Source: Chara braunii
Lineage: Eukaryota; Streptophyta; Charophyceae; Charales; Characeae
DNA length: 64,000 nucleotides
Direction of reading: 5' to 3'
NCBI GenBank assembly: GCA_003427395.1
Contig: BFEA01000613.1
Coordinates: 599,805-663,804 of the forward strand
Positions 19,490 through 30,647 of this stretch are shown here, piece by piece. How positions within the stretch are numbered: position 1 is the first letter of the stretch; the number at the start of each line of letters is the position of its first letter. A program made the translations under genes and the position numbers. Below the pieces are notes generated by a model, which ran no database searches, had not been told where the DNA came from, and saw only the letters and a program-made list of their open reading frames with translations.

Positions 19490-21003
19490 TCAATTGGGAG
19501 GCAGTGACTTCTTCCTACGATCCCTCATGGGAGTCTTACCATGCCCTATTTTTGCTTCAAGGTCTAGCGCCTTCTTGCTAAACGAAGGAAAGTTATGCAT
19601 GTTGATTTTGACCTCACCTACCAACTGGTTCCTGAGAGGCATAGGAAAGCATCTCAGGTAGGAGGTGAGTAAAACCTTGGGGTCATAGCGCAACCCAGGG
19701 ACACAAATCAGACGATCCACTGCATCAGTGGCCTCTCTTACTGACTTAAATTGCCTGGTATGCAGCGTCAGGATCGCGTCAATAGCCTATTAGGCCTCCT
19801 GAGGATCATGCCACCTGTCTTCCACCAACTCGAGAAAGTCATCCAGATTCTGGGTGACCGCCAAAGCGAGAAAGTCATGACCGTACCCCTGTAGCTGCAC
19901 TAAACCACTCAACCATCTTGTTGCACTCCCCTCCAGATAGGAGGCAGCCATTAGCACTTCCTCGTGCAGCAAGGTAAGTTTGCACTTGACATAGACTGGC
20001 GCTGCCCTCAACCATGTGTCGAGGTCTTCGCCCCTCTTATCCCCTGTGAAGGGTTTAGGAGCGGTGATGGCCGTCTTCGGAACCTACCGACTTTGTCTCG
20101 GCACCGACACCCCTGTGGACCCTGAGGGGCAGGCTGCTGCACGATCTGTTGTTGGGGATGTGTACCCTGCGGCTGTGCCGGCTGCGAGACAACAGGTTGC
20201 TTGCTTACGGCAACTTGCGACGGAGGTTGGGAAAACACTGTTTGTACAGGAACCTGTACACTAGGACCTGCTGAAAACCCGCCTGTTACAGGCATACCCA
20301 AGAAAACGGGCTGGACCGATGCTGGAACTGTATATGGGGATACTCCAGTCACCGGTGGGACAAAAGGAGGAGGATGTAGAACGGGTCAGACACCGGGCCC
20401 GAACGGTGATGGTGCCACTTGCATTCGCCGGATCAACACGGCCAAACTTTGTTGGATGTTCTGTGAGATCACCATCTGGTGATCTTGTATCTCTACCACT
20501 CCTAGCAAGACCGACCTTAGGGTCCTCACATCGTCATTCAACTCTGTTGGGTCCATCTTCTCTAACTCGCTAATGTTCGCTTATCTCCGTTGCATCGTGG
20601 CTCTTCAAGTTCTTCTAATCATTCTTTTTTTTTTTGCCTTAATCTCTCATAAAGCCTGTTGTAGCTAAGCCTCGTGATCAGCAGCTCACTATATGGCAAC
20701 CTCCTCGGGAGTCATCACTAACTGCTCGCTTGCCATGCCGCCAGTGGACTGACTAATGGTCTGCTCGACCGTTGACCCTATGGTCCCTGAACTGTTGGGC
20801 GCAGAAGTTGCCATGGTTGCCGAAGCTGCAGCTTCGCTTGCAAACGCCCTGCTGGCCTCTGTTGCCCTAGCTCTCCTCTGCTGTTGCTGCCTCTTCCTAA
20901 GCTGGCGGAACAGTAACCCGTCACCCTCTGGTTCTAAAGCCAAGTGGGCTACCGGGCGTCTAACCGACCGCAAGATCCTGTGGTCCGGTTGTGGGACCTC
21001 CAT
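19490..21003 (-). pseudogene. Gypsy gag, capsid and N-terminal parts
   Basis: Several consecutive frames: 20689-21003 (Gln/Arg-rich coiled segment, FRQLRKRQQQQRRARATEAS), 20008-20352 (Pro/Gln-rich), 19790-20011 (Retrotrans_gag core, LHEEVLMAASYLEGSATRWL, then FLELVEDRWHDP) and 19490-19720 (SYLRCFPMPLRNQLVGEVKI). Together they form the capsid protein. Stops and frameshifts lie between blocks (for example near 19790 and 20580). Confidence 0.8.
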
Positions 21004-22280
21004 GTCACTCGTCGGCTACAGCACTGTACGGTGCCTACACTAGGACACTCTTGATGCCTACCGCAACATGATGTATATACTGATTTGAAATAAAAATAAA
21101 TAAAATAATTAATCGATGGCTACGTCAGAGAATATACATTTGGGTCCAACAGGTAAGTTCAGATTCCTACAAACGAAATTGACTTTGACTAGTTCGCAAA
21201 CAAAAAGCACAATGAACAGAAGCAGTTCTAACTATGTTGTCTGTTAGATGTTAATGGTTGTACATCTAACTAATCAAAATAAAAACAGAATTGTTTGTTG
21301 GGCATGTTTGCAGAGTGGAATCTTGCCCGAACTTATCACCTGGAATCTACCCCTCCCTCAGTTCTTCCTGAATGTCTCTTGTCGACAGCATCCCTGAGCA
21401 ATCTGGACAGCGTATGTGTCTAAAGGTGTGCACACAGCCCGTCCTTGTGCCCCGCGTCTCGCTGAGCTGGCCAGCCTTGCAGAGTCTTTATCCTCGCATG
21501 CAACGAGCCTTACACCGACCAATTGGTTGATCAGGAGACGTTTATCTGGACGGCTCCCGAAGTCCCTAGGAATTCTTTAACGTCGCAGAATGGAAGACGA
21601 TCACAGCCAATGGAAGGTACCCCGCCGGTGCTTATTTATAGATGTCCGGTCTTGCCTGTCCCATATGGATGACCTGCCCTTCAGAACCCCTCTACAACGC
21701 AGCTAGATAACAAAGGACAAAGCAACAAAGCATATGTGCTCTACTCCCGGTGGGTTGGCATGGTGACCGTGACCGAATGCTTCATCCAGACCCTTTTGAT
21801 AGCACCGCCCTCTACTTTCAGATGCCCCACGTGAAGATTGACGACTCTCAAGGTTGAGCGCACACGACTCCTCACATGAGAGGACTCTCCAGACATAACA
21901 CACATCCTCACGGTAAGAAGTGTCGACGAGGGTGGATAAGGTTAGGTGCAACGTACCTCAAAATAGTTTACCCCAACCACAGATATTCTCACCAGATGAC
22001 CCAATGTTGATTGTGATGACCAGTCGCGGCTTCGGCACAACCAACATTGCACCGTCGTCCCCCCTCAACATCAATCACACATTGAATAATTCTCATCACA
22101 CTGCAAACACCCAATATACACCACGTAGCCTTCTTGGCGATATCCCTCTCCACCTGGGTCGCCTTCTTATCTCCGCCCTCCTCACTACACACGTCCCATG
22201 ACACCGGCGCTCACCACACACACCACGTGTATGTACCGCATTAGGCAGAAGATAAGCGCCAGATAAGTGCACCGTACCAC
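21004..22280 (-). other. Gypsy 5' leader, non-coding
   Basis: This lies between the primer-binding site and gag. No conserved protein was recognised in any frame. It is A/T-rich near 21060-21300 and otherwise featureless. It probably carries the packaging signal; that is inference from position only. Confidence 0.55.
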
Positions 22281-22293
22281 AACTCCGATACCA
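22281..22293 (-). promoter_or_regulatory. Primer-binding site, tRNA-iMet type
   Basis: The minus strand reads TGGTATCGGAGTT three bases after the 5' LTR end. Plant LTR retrotransposons primed by initiator tRNA-Met usually show TGGTATCAGAGC, so the first seven bases match exactly. This fixes the LTR boundary and strand of the element. Confidence 0.8.
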
Positions 22294-22296
22294 AAT

Positions 22297-23231
22297 TGCA
22301 AGGAAGATGAGCAATAGTGAACTTCTGAAATCAAACAGCATCCTACACATAAGACCAGATAGTCGTGACCTCGAACCAATAGCATAATTGCATCACGAGT
22401 TTCACCAAATAAGAGCACACCAAAAACTCATAATTGACAATGTTGGAATAGTCTCATCATCATCAACGAAGAACCAATGTTGATATCCAATCTGACCCCG
22501 GCGCCCAGACTACAGATGGTTGATCCTATCTAGCCTGCACTACGATACCGCTGATGACGTCAACAACTCCCCGAATTACGAGCAGATCTCGGACAATATC
22601 GTACGCTTCAAGCACCAGGTATGTCTCTCGTATCACTCACAACCTCGTTCACCAACTCACAGATGCCTCATGCACCCAAGGACCACCATGCGCCCCATCT
22701 AGCATACAACATCGCAGCTCGTCTATGGCTGCCTGCTCCTTTCTGCTCGCCCGTGAGCATGTGAGTCTGGCCAGCGTTAGCGCAGCAGCGCTTGGGCAGC
22801 ATGCAGCCAGTGCTCGAATGTCCAATGTGTGGGCAGGCCCTTTCCTATATCAAAGTGGCGTGCTGCTGCGTGTCGTGCTGCGATAATGGGCCCCGACCCA
22901 GAAGCTTCCGATAGGCCCAGGGAGGCTGAGCCTCAGTCCAAACGAATCAGGCCCAGGATCACCGACAGTTACCCGTGCCCAATTGTCCACAGTCTTAGTT
23001 GGGTCCATGCTGCGTATCTCGCCCAGGGCCTGACTTAGATAAATTTGATAAAGGAGGCCTGGGCCTCGGCGCCTTCAACCAACTGGCGTTGCACAACTGT
23101 TTGAATTTTACCCAGTTGCGAAGTAGTCCAAAATAGGCCTATTGTGGTCTGTCGAGCCTGCCTTCACTTAGGTCGGCCGACCTCCTGCAAATAGGGGCCA
23201 GGTAGGGCTTATTGAGGCCTTGTGCCTTGCA
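22297..23231 (-). mobile_element. 5' LTR of the nested gypsy element
   Basis: Partner of 7632-8566, with the same length and order of landmarks. It begins TGCAAGGCAC (23231 down) and ends TTCCTTGCA (22297). In an LTR the promoter and polyadenylation signal reside here; I could not pinpoint a TATA box. Confidence 0.88.
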
Positions 23232-23941
23232 CTTGGAACAAAAGGCTTGTGAGGCTCTGAACTCCACCAGCATTGATTGCCTGGGGAGAACCCCAGGGAT
23301 TAACTGAGTCAACAGCTTCTAACTAAGCAAAGGGCCAGTATTTGTGGCGAGAAGATTGCAACAGAGTCACCCCGGCCCCCGGATGGGCAGCGAAGGCCTG
23401 GGGTGCTTTGTCGTCTGTCATTATGAGAGGACAAGGGGTATACTCCATTGGACGACATCATTATGTTGGAAAGCAAAGCAGGGTACGGTTGAGAAAGGGC
23501 ACTTCCCTCCAGGGCCGAACGTTCCAACATGCAAGTGATCCAGGCACACACGCAGACACATGCACATACATGCACACAGTCTAGGGGGTGTCCCAAGCAG
23601 GCCGGTCATCCGCCCTTCCATCTATCGCCTCAATCAGAGAAAGTGGGTGTGGCGGGAAAGGATCAGGAAAGTCTGATGGGGGGCAGAGCGGAAAGGAAGG
23701 CTTGATGGTCGTCCAGTCATTGAAGATCAGGAGGTAGTTTCTACATTCTGCCAACTACTGCCGTTGCTGGTCCTCCCTGTTACCACTGCACTCAACTTTC
23801 GCTACCCATCCACCTCTGTCCCCCTCCAGCCAGTCCCCCCCAAAGGAGGAGATTGCCTTCCTAATATCCTGGTTAGTCTGAAAAGCTCCAGCTGGCACTT
23901 CAGGGCATGCCACTTTCTCTTTTTTTTCTATTTTTTTTGTT
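23232..23941 (-). mobile_element. LINE copy B: ORF2 tail and 3' UTR, 5'-truncated
   Basis: The minus strand from about 23920 encodes the LINE ORF2 tail (WLEGDRGGWVAKVEW-like segment, RNYLLIFND, then FPDPFPPHPLSLIEAI near 23620-23650) followed by a 3' UTR. The UTR ends at the gypsy LTR (23231) and continues at 7631. The segment 23430-23922 is duplicated at 28519-29011. An A-rich stretch plus CCATGGACTTAA, matching the 3' end of repeat X, lies at its upstream edge (23923-23956). Confidence 0.75.
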
Positions 23942-23956
23942 TTAAGTCCATGGTGT

Positions 23957-24441
23957 TAGATAAATGGGCCTTTGGCTCCAGAAATAAAGCTGCAGCGCTC
24001 GGTAGGACAGGGCGGCGCCATTGCCCCCTTCCTTTTTATCATCATAATGGAAGCGTTGGCAGCCAACCTCCGTCAGAGCAAAGATTTGATGAGAATCAAG
24101 ATAGCAGACATCCATGAGGAAGCGATTCCAGTTTGCTCCCCGTTCGCAGATGACCTCACGATTATGGTTGATGCTACACAGCATAACCTGGAGGAAATTC
24201 AAAGGTTGATGGACCAATTTTGCACTCTTTCTGACATGGCCATTAACTGGGGACAAAAAAACGTTAGGATGGTGGCTCAACCTTCAAGGAGGTCGCCCCC
24301 TGGAAAGTCACCATGTCACGTGGGTGGCCCAGGAGACCCCAATCCGGGTTTTGGGGGTAAAGATGTCTGCAGAAGGAAGGTCCTTTGAAAACGATGAATG
24401 GATATCAGTCTGGACTCTTGCCAAACTTTCCGGATGGAATC
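23957..24441 (+). pseudogene. LINE C reverse transcriptase palm
   Basis: Visible are NGPLAPEIKLQRSVGQGGAI (motif B; Gly replaces the usual Asp of QGDP), APFLFIIIMEALAANLR and PFADDLTIMVDATQHN (motif C, FADD intact). Thumb sequence ENDEWISVWTLAKLSGWN follows in another frame up to the insertion at 24442. Motif A is missing because the copy starts after it, so it cannot be active. Confidence 0.88.
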
Positions 24442-24449
24442 ATCAGCAC

Positions 24450-24970
24450 CTACGAATCCCCCTCGGCGGCGGCCATCCACAGACAAGTCCGCGGCCACGG
24501 CCTAGGCCGCGCCCCCGCGGACATGTCCGCGGTCCGCGAGTCCGCGACCATGAAAAAAAAAAAAAAAAAGAATTCAAAAAATTCAGAAACAAAAATATGT
24601 TATGAAGAAAAATATACTGAACAACTTTTGCCTTGTGGTCATATCCAAAAATATTACTGAATTTAAAATAAAAAAACACATACGTTTCATGTTTTTTTTT
24701 TGGAAAAAAAACAAACAAACAGCTTTTGCCTTAGAAAAATTAGTTTTTGAATTTTTAAAATTCAAAGACAAAGTAAAAAAATAAAGTAAAAAATTGCGCA
24801 ATTTAGATCTCAAAAAGATCTACAACCCCATATTTTTTATTTTTTATTTTGATAAACTTTTAAGGTCACAAAACATTCCTGAAAGTCGCGGCCCCACCCA
24901 ACCTCGGCCGGAGCCGCGGCGGCTGTGATCACGTCCGCCCTCCGAGCTTGACTCCGCGGGTGTTTCATAG
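24450..24970. mobile_element. 521-bp non-autonomous hAT-like element
   Basis: Flanked by an exact 8-bp duplication ATCAGCAC (24442-24449 and 24971-24978). Termini are CTACGAATCCCC and, inverted, CTATGAAACACC. Ends are GC-rich with repeated TCCGCGG motifs (24490-24550) and further GC-rich sequence at 24887-24960; the core is A/T-rich with an A run at 24551-24567. LINE reading resumes exactly behind it (HTSLFRWALVINNVV). An 8-bp duplication is the hallmark of hAT. No transposase ORF. Confidence 0.88.
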
Positions 24971-24978
24971 ATCAGCAC

Positions 24979-26968
24979 ACGTCACTCTTTAGATGGGCGC
25001 TGGTTATCAACAATGTAGTCTTAGCATCCGTATGGTACAAACCGGTACTCTGGCCGCTGAGTGAGGGCGCCTTGAAAACCTTAAAAAGGAGGGTGGCAGC
25101 ATACTTATGGAGAGGTGACAGTGAAAACTCCCATGCTATAAGTCGCGTAGCGTGGGATTCAGTTACCCAACCAAAGGCAAAAGGGGGTCTTGGTATCTTG
25201 GACCCCCTTACCCAATCTCAAACCCTTCGTCTGCAATGGAGTGTGAAGTTGATCTATGCAAATCCAGAAGTTTGGCGACCACTGGCTCTTCAGCAGATTG
25301 CCCGTCTTGCCCCTGAGGCCCCCTCGACCGTTCGCCCTCTTCAATGGTTAGACAATCGCTATTGGAGAGTGCCATGATGTCCCCGGGGCGGGGAGAGGCG
25401 AAGGGATGACTTCTGGCCCCGTTTGCTAAAAATTTGGAGGAGGCTCCTTCCCCCGTGTCGACCACCCCCCGGCATGTGGGAGGAGGTAGCAAGACAACCC
25501 CTCTTTGGCAACCGTTGGATCACCAATGGGCAAAGTCAGATTTTATTGAGCTCCGACGCCCCATGGAAAGGATGGGTGAAGAATGGGGTAACTCGAGTGA
25601 GCGATATTTGGGACGCGGAGAAGAAGGACTGGAAGGGACCGGAGAACATGAAGAAAAATCAGAGATACTATTATAATATAGAATCGGCGTTGGATGATAT
25701 CATGGGAGCCCTACCGGAGGAATGGTGGCGCATCTTGTTGCAGGAGGGGGATTGGGTGTCCAAAGATGGGCGACCAACAGGGCGGGCCTAATTCATCTAG
25801 TACGGCGGAGGGAAACGCTGATCAAATGGTATAACATAAAAGAAGACGGTCACCTAGTTGGAACCGGGACCCCTTTGAATGGATCCCGAGAACGGCCCTA
25901 TACAGAATTAGGATTATAGGGGAAGGCAGGAACCGAAGGGCATTTATGCCTTGGGTGGCCATGCAAGACCTACCCATAGATCCGCTGGAATGGGTCTGGA
26001 ATCAAAATATACGACATAATTCTGGACAGTCAAACTCCAAGGCATCGGCAGACCTTTCAGTGAAAGCAACTTACAGAATGCTCAGAAATAAACGGTGTCT
26101 GAGAGACGTAGTGATCGACAGATGGCATAGGCACCTCAATGTGGAAAAACAACTCCTCACACAAATCCAATGGTTTAGCGACACCAAATGCAGGCCTGCC
26201 AAAATTACGTCCCTGCAATGGTAAATTCTGCATCACTGTCTACCAACAAATGATTGGTTGATCGAACACTCACACATGGAATAACAGGGTCGTGCTCTCC
26301 CTTGGTGCTCGCGATGCTTGTCGGGCTTCCCGGTAAAGAAGAGAGCGGAATCGAAAGAACACATCTTTCTGCAATGTCCGACAGCAGTCCTTACCTGGAG
26401 ATGGTGGGATAGGATATGGCAGCAAATAGTTCTGGACCAACGGTGGCCGTGGGAATGGACAGCCATTCTCACAGGCCACTGCCCGTCTCTCCAAGGGGAC
26501 GCTTTTGCGTGTAACATGTTCCATCTGGGTCGAAGAACGGTCCTATGGGTTCTATGGTGGCAACGTTGTGCTCTAGTATTAGACCAAGTTCGAGTTGAGG
26601 GAGAGGAGAGGATTAAACAATTTAAACAACACATTCAACTGGAACTTACGTACAGATGGAAATCGATCAAACTCGCTCTTGATACCCTCCATAGGCCAAA
26701 GGATATCACGGAGAGGCTAGTGCAGTTCCCTCAGGAATGGCTGGGAGGGGATCAGGAGGGGTGGGTAGCAAAGGTGTGTTGGTCAGGGGATTGGAAAGGA
26801 AGTGAGGATGGGGAAGAAGGACAGGGAAGGGGGGCAATGCCACGGGATTATCGATTGAGATTTAAAGACTGGCTAACTATTGACCCTAGTATCCCCCTGA
26901 GACCAACAGAGGATTTTCCGGATCCGTTCCCTCCCCACCCACAGTCCCTGGAAATACGAAGGTTGTAA
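24979..26968 (+). pseudogene. LINE C ORF2, connection, zf-RVT and tail
   Basis: 25072-25377 reads RRVAAYLWRGD and WDSVTQPKAKGGLGILDPL. 25423-25791 holds WEEVARQPLFGNRWITNG and WWRILLQEGDWVSKDG, and 25946-26224 has DLSVKATYRMLR. 26225-26420 has zf-RVT (PWCSRC, then EHIFLQC). 26430-26968 is the tail (FPQEWLGGDQEGWVAKVCW, PRDYRLRFKDW), ending with TAA near 26968. At least four frame changes or stops separate these blocks. Confidence 0.87.
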
Positions 26969-27016
26969 CACCTCGTCGGCGGCGGCATGATGGCAGATCA
27001 TGGGCAGGAAGACGCA

Positions 27017-27178
27017 GGGCTCCACTGGTGTCCCCAGTGGCCCCATGGTGCCCACAGGCTAAGGATAGCAGGGTTAAGTAAGAAGGTTAGCAGGGAGACA
27101 ATGGGCTCCACTGGTGCCCCCCTGTGGCCCCATGGCGTTTGCAGGCTAAGGATAGCACGGTTAAGAAAGAGGGTTAGA
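27017..27178 (+). repeat. 86-bp tandem repeat in the LINE C 3' UTR
   Basis: Units start at 27017 and 27103 (GGGCTCCACTGGTG, then GGCTAAGGATAGCA). Further on, the motif TGCTCARTYAATCC...CAATCAATGCT occurs twice (about 27218 and 27372) around a unique spacer. Confidence 0.8.
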
Positions 27179-27463
27179 TAGGGTGGGTGGATACAGGCAG
27201 AGAACCTTCCACAACCTGCTCAGTTAATCCTCTGGAATCCAGAGCAATCAATGCTCTCAGGCCTTTCGAATCATTTTCCAGTTTCTTTTGGAGGAACTTG
27301 TTGTGTAACAGCAGGTATCTGGCGCCTGGCTCAGGACGAAGAGGTCCCCCCCCCCGCTTTTTTCAATGTCCTGCTCAATCAATCCCCTAGATCCCAGGGT
27401 AATCAATGCTGGCAAGAACCTGCTACATTGTTTTCAGGTGAACTCGTATTTCATTCTGTATAT

Positions 27464-27517
27464 GGGACGTTGGACCCGCTTTCCAGCAGGTGATGCTCCC
27501 CACCAATAGATGGAGCC
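27464..27517 (+). other. Retroposon 3' box of LINE C
   Basis: GGGACGTTGGACCCGCTTTC, then CAGCAGGTGATGCTCCCC and ACCAATAGATGGAGCC. It is the best preserved copy. The poly-A expected after it falls at or inside the assembly gap. Confidence 0.8.
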
Positions 27518-27531
27518 TCTCCCCAGGTGCT

Positions 27532-27611
27532 NNNNNNNNNNNNNNNNNNNNNNNNNNNNNNNNNNNNNNNNNNNNNNNNNNNNNNNNNNNNNNNNNNNNN
27601 NNNNNNNNNNN
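27532..27611. other. Assembly gap, 80 N
   Basis: A run of 80 unknown bases; a single N also occurs at 15004 within a G run. The true length is unknown. Sequence on the two sides should not be assumed contiguous. Confidence 0.97.
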
Positions 27612-27693
27612 GAGACTGGGTAAGGATTAAAGTGCCCCCATTACGCTAGGGAAGGTAACCCCCCGGCTAGCCTTCCCATTGTGCTGGGGCAGG

Positions 27694-28493
27694 TTTTTTT
27701 TTTTTTGGTTAAGTCCATGGTGTTGTCGAGGCCAGTCACTGAGTTCATAGTGATCACCTGGAGCAGTGGGTCATGGGTGTCCTGGAATATGAGACCACCT
27801 CCCATCCCATCCTCAAGTCAATACTCCTAGCGCACCCCCTATCCCACTATCCGACCTCAGTGTGACCAGCACTCATGACCATTACCCTACCAATGGGCAG
27901 GCAACTTGGACCGAACAACAGTGATGGGCACCTGGGCTGATAGGTTGCCGAACTCTGGTAGAAGCAAAATTGGACGAGCCTTGTCGAATGGGAACTTCGG
28001 ACGCCAGGCCTTGACAATCTACTAGAGGCCCCAAGAGACTTTGGACCCTAGGTTCAGACACGGTATCACCCACTGAAGCAGTCTTACCGTCCTTCCCCTA
28101 GCTTACCCAAGACCAGGCGGAACTCAGACTTGCATGAGCGACTTATATCCCTACCCTTACCCTAGGGTCTAAACCTTATATAGCCACCAGACAACTCTAT
28201 CTGAATGTCATTAGAAACCCCTTACTTGAACCCATTGCAAATACTAGACCCCACCCAATGACTAGACACCCCCAACCTGATAGTTGTGTTGTTCGCAAGC
28301 TATGTGTATACCCGAAGGCTGTGTATGCTCTGTGAATCTATGTATTGAGATGTACAGACAGCATCATGTGTGGAAACTTGTATATGTCGCCCGTAGGCAA
28401 TGTATAATTCGCAAGCTATGTGTGTGCCCCGAAGGCTGTGTATGCTCTGTGAATCTATGTATCGAGATATACAGACAACATCATGTATGTATA
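27694..28493 (-). mobile_element. Repeat X, copy 1, with poly-A
   Basis: On the minus strand this unknown repeat ends ACACCATGGACTTAACC and an A run (T at 27694-27706 on plus). It aligns along its length with 29011-29714. Its far end holds a 116-bp tandem duplication (28294-28409 and 28410-28492, CGCAAGCTATGTGT). No protein domain was recognised. The terminal A run suggests an RNA-mediated element. Confidence 0.6.
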
Positions 28494-28517
28494 TATCGAA
28501 GAGCGAATGGAGCAAGC

Positions 28518-29011
28518 TGGACAAGGGGTATACTTCATCGAACAACATCATGATGTTGGAAAGCAAAGCAGGGTAGGATTGAGCAAGGGCACTTCCCTCC
28601 AGGGCCGAACGTACCGACACGCAAGTGATCCAGGCACACCCATTCAGACACATGCACATACATGCAAACAGTCTAGGGGGTGTCCCAAGAAGGCTGGTCA
28701 TCCTCTCTTCAATCTATCGCCTCAATCAGAGAAAGTGGGTGTGGCGGGAAAGGATCAGGGAATTCTGATGGGGGCCGGAGCGGAAATGAAGGCTTGATGG
28801 TTGTCTAGTCATTTAAGATCAAGCGGTAGTTTCTACATTCTGCCAACTCCTGCCGCTGCTGGTCCTCCCTGTTACCACCCCATTCAACTTTCGCCACCCA
28901 TCCGCCTCTGTCCCCCCGCAGCCAGTCCCCCCCGAAGGAGGAAATTGCCTTCCTAATACCCTGGTTAGTCCAAAAACGCTCCAGTTGGCGCTTCAGGGCA
29001 TGCCACTTTCA
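28518..29011 (-). mobile_element. LINE ORF2 tail / 3' UTR fragment
   Basis: Matches LINE B 23430-23922 at about the same breakpoints. On the minus strand it encodes the ORF2 tail (HALKRQLERFWTNQGIRKAI, GGWVAKVEWGGNRE), then a stop and FPDPFPPHPLSLIEAI, followed by part of the 3' UTR. Its upstream edge abuts the A-rich end of repeat X copy 2, exactly as at 23923. Confidence 0.78.
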
Positions 29012-29714
29012 CTTTTTTTTTTCTCTTTTTCTTTTTTCTAAGTCCATAGTGTTGTAGAGGTAAGTCACTGAGTTCACACTTGGAGTAGTGGGTCGTGGGT
29101 GTCCTGGAATATGAGACCACCACCCATCCCATTCTCATGTTACTCCTAGCGCACCCCCTATCCCACTATCCTACCTCAGTGTGACCAGCGCTCAGGACCA
29201 TTACCCTACCAGGGCAGGCAACTTGGACCGAACAGCAGTGATAGGCACAAGGGCTGATAGGTTGCCCAGCCCTGGTGGAAGCGGAAACGGACGAGCCTTG
29301 TCGAACGGGAACTTCGGACGCCAGGCCCAGACAATCTACTACAGGCCCCAAGAGACTCTGGACCCTAGGTTCAGACAGGGTAGCACCCACTGAAGCCGTC
29401 CTTCCCCTAGCTTACCCAAGGCCAAGCGGAAACAGACTGGCCTAAGCGACTTATATCCCTACCCTTACCCTAGGGTCTAAGGCTTAGATAGCCACCAGAC
29501 AACTCTATCCGAATGTCAGTAGGAACCCCTTACATGAACCCTTTGCAGATACTAGACCCAACCCAGTGACTAGACCCCTCCAGTCTGATAGTTGTGTTGT
29601 TCACAAGCTATGTGTATACTCGAAGGCTGTGTATGCTCCGTGAATCTATGTATCGAGATGTACAAACAACATCATGTGTGGAAACTTGTATATATAGCCC
29701 GTAGGCAATGTATG
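29012..29714 (-). mobile_element. Repeat X, copy 2
   Basis: Second copy of the unknown repeat, ending (minus strand) CACTATGGACTTAG followed by an A-rich stretch with G interruptions. It is collinear with copy 1 but lacks a few short segments and the internal 116-bp duplication. ORFs on both strands are short and not shared. From 29715 to 30110 nothing is recognised; a 115-codon frame at 29646-29993 (minus) has no known similarity. Confidence 0.6.
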
Positions 29715-30109
29715 AACGACTATCGAAAATGGCACGAATGCGTGATATGCCAGACTGGGGAGATGATCAGAACACCGAAGACCAACACCCACCAAGCATC
29801 CCCTACAGAACCCGGAACCAACATACAACATCATGAACAACCCTTGGGTAGTGCATAGGCAGTGTCTGTAATAGTGCCATGCGTCAGCCCAAGGGAGTGT
29901 TTGTCTAGCCGTGTGCCAATCTAAGACTCTGCCAGTGTCTATGCGCAAGGCTGCAATTGAGTTTTGAATCCACAACCTTATACCACAATGCACATTTCCA
30001 ACCAGTGCTCATTCTTTTGTTTGCATTACAACAGCTTTAAGCAAATTCTGAGTGTTTCGACCCATTCGTGCTTGTTTCAAGGACACTATTCTAGTATCAC
30101 CTACGGAAA

Positions 30110-30647
30110 TAAAATTTTTAAAAAGGACCGAACTTGGGCATTAGAGGAAGACATGCTCTATCGTTTCCCTGATCTTTGGCTAGGGAACGCCTCTTGACAC
30201 CTTCTGCACCATGGTACGGCAAGTCCTTTTTGCATTAGCTGGGTATGATCGATTAGCCAGTCGTTGGTGGGGAAACACTGGTGGATTACTTCCCACTGCA
30301 GCGAGGCGAATTTTGTTGGGCGGTCCTTCTTTCCCCCAAACCACTTGGTGTTGGGAAGGCTTTCCCTGATTATATTGAGATGCCTTGTCCATCTGTCCTT
30401 CACAATTTCCTGCACGTTGACACTGGGTCTGAGCATCTGATAAACTGATTTGACCGTCAAGATCAAGAGTCTGCGTGCATGCCTGGATTTGCCCATCTTG
30501 AGGGACCAGTAGCACGGGTTGAGCATCAGGGCTGAGATCAGTCGGTCGGGCTGGTGAAACTACCACCCGATACCTAAAGGAGGCCGAAGCACACGGATGC
30601 GGTAAAGCTCCTCCTCCCTATACAATCCCACTCTATCCGGGTTGTGC
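30110..30647 (-). pseudogene. LINE copy D: zf-RVT part of ORF2
   Basis: Minus-strand reading contains LYRIRVLRPP, LILTVKSVYQMLRP, FASLQWEVIHQCFPTNDWLI, PWCRRCQEAFPSQ and, after a frame shift, ETIEHVFL then CPS, matching zf-RVT of LINE A and C. It ends near 30110. Upstream it is interrupted by the MITE at 30648-31052. Confidence 0.83.

Larger units (their letters stand above)
23957..27530 (+). mobile_element. LINE copy C, 5'-truncated at RT
   Basis: It begins inside the RT domain and runs through zf-RVT, the ORF2 tail, the 3' UTR with tandem repeats and the 3' box (27464-27517), then an assembly gap. Orientation is plus, opposite to copies A, B and D. A hAT-like element sits inside the RT connection (24450-24970). 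Confidence 0.87.

Noticed and set aside
29646-29993. 115-codon minus-strand ORF next to LINE D
   Set aside because: No resemblance to the LINE ORF2 tail expected there and no known domain; part of it lies in repeat X.
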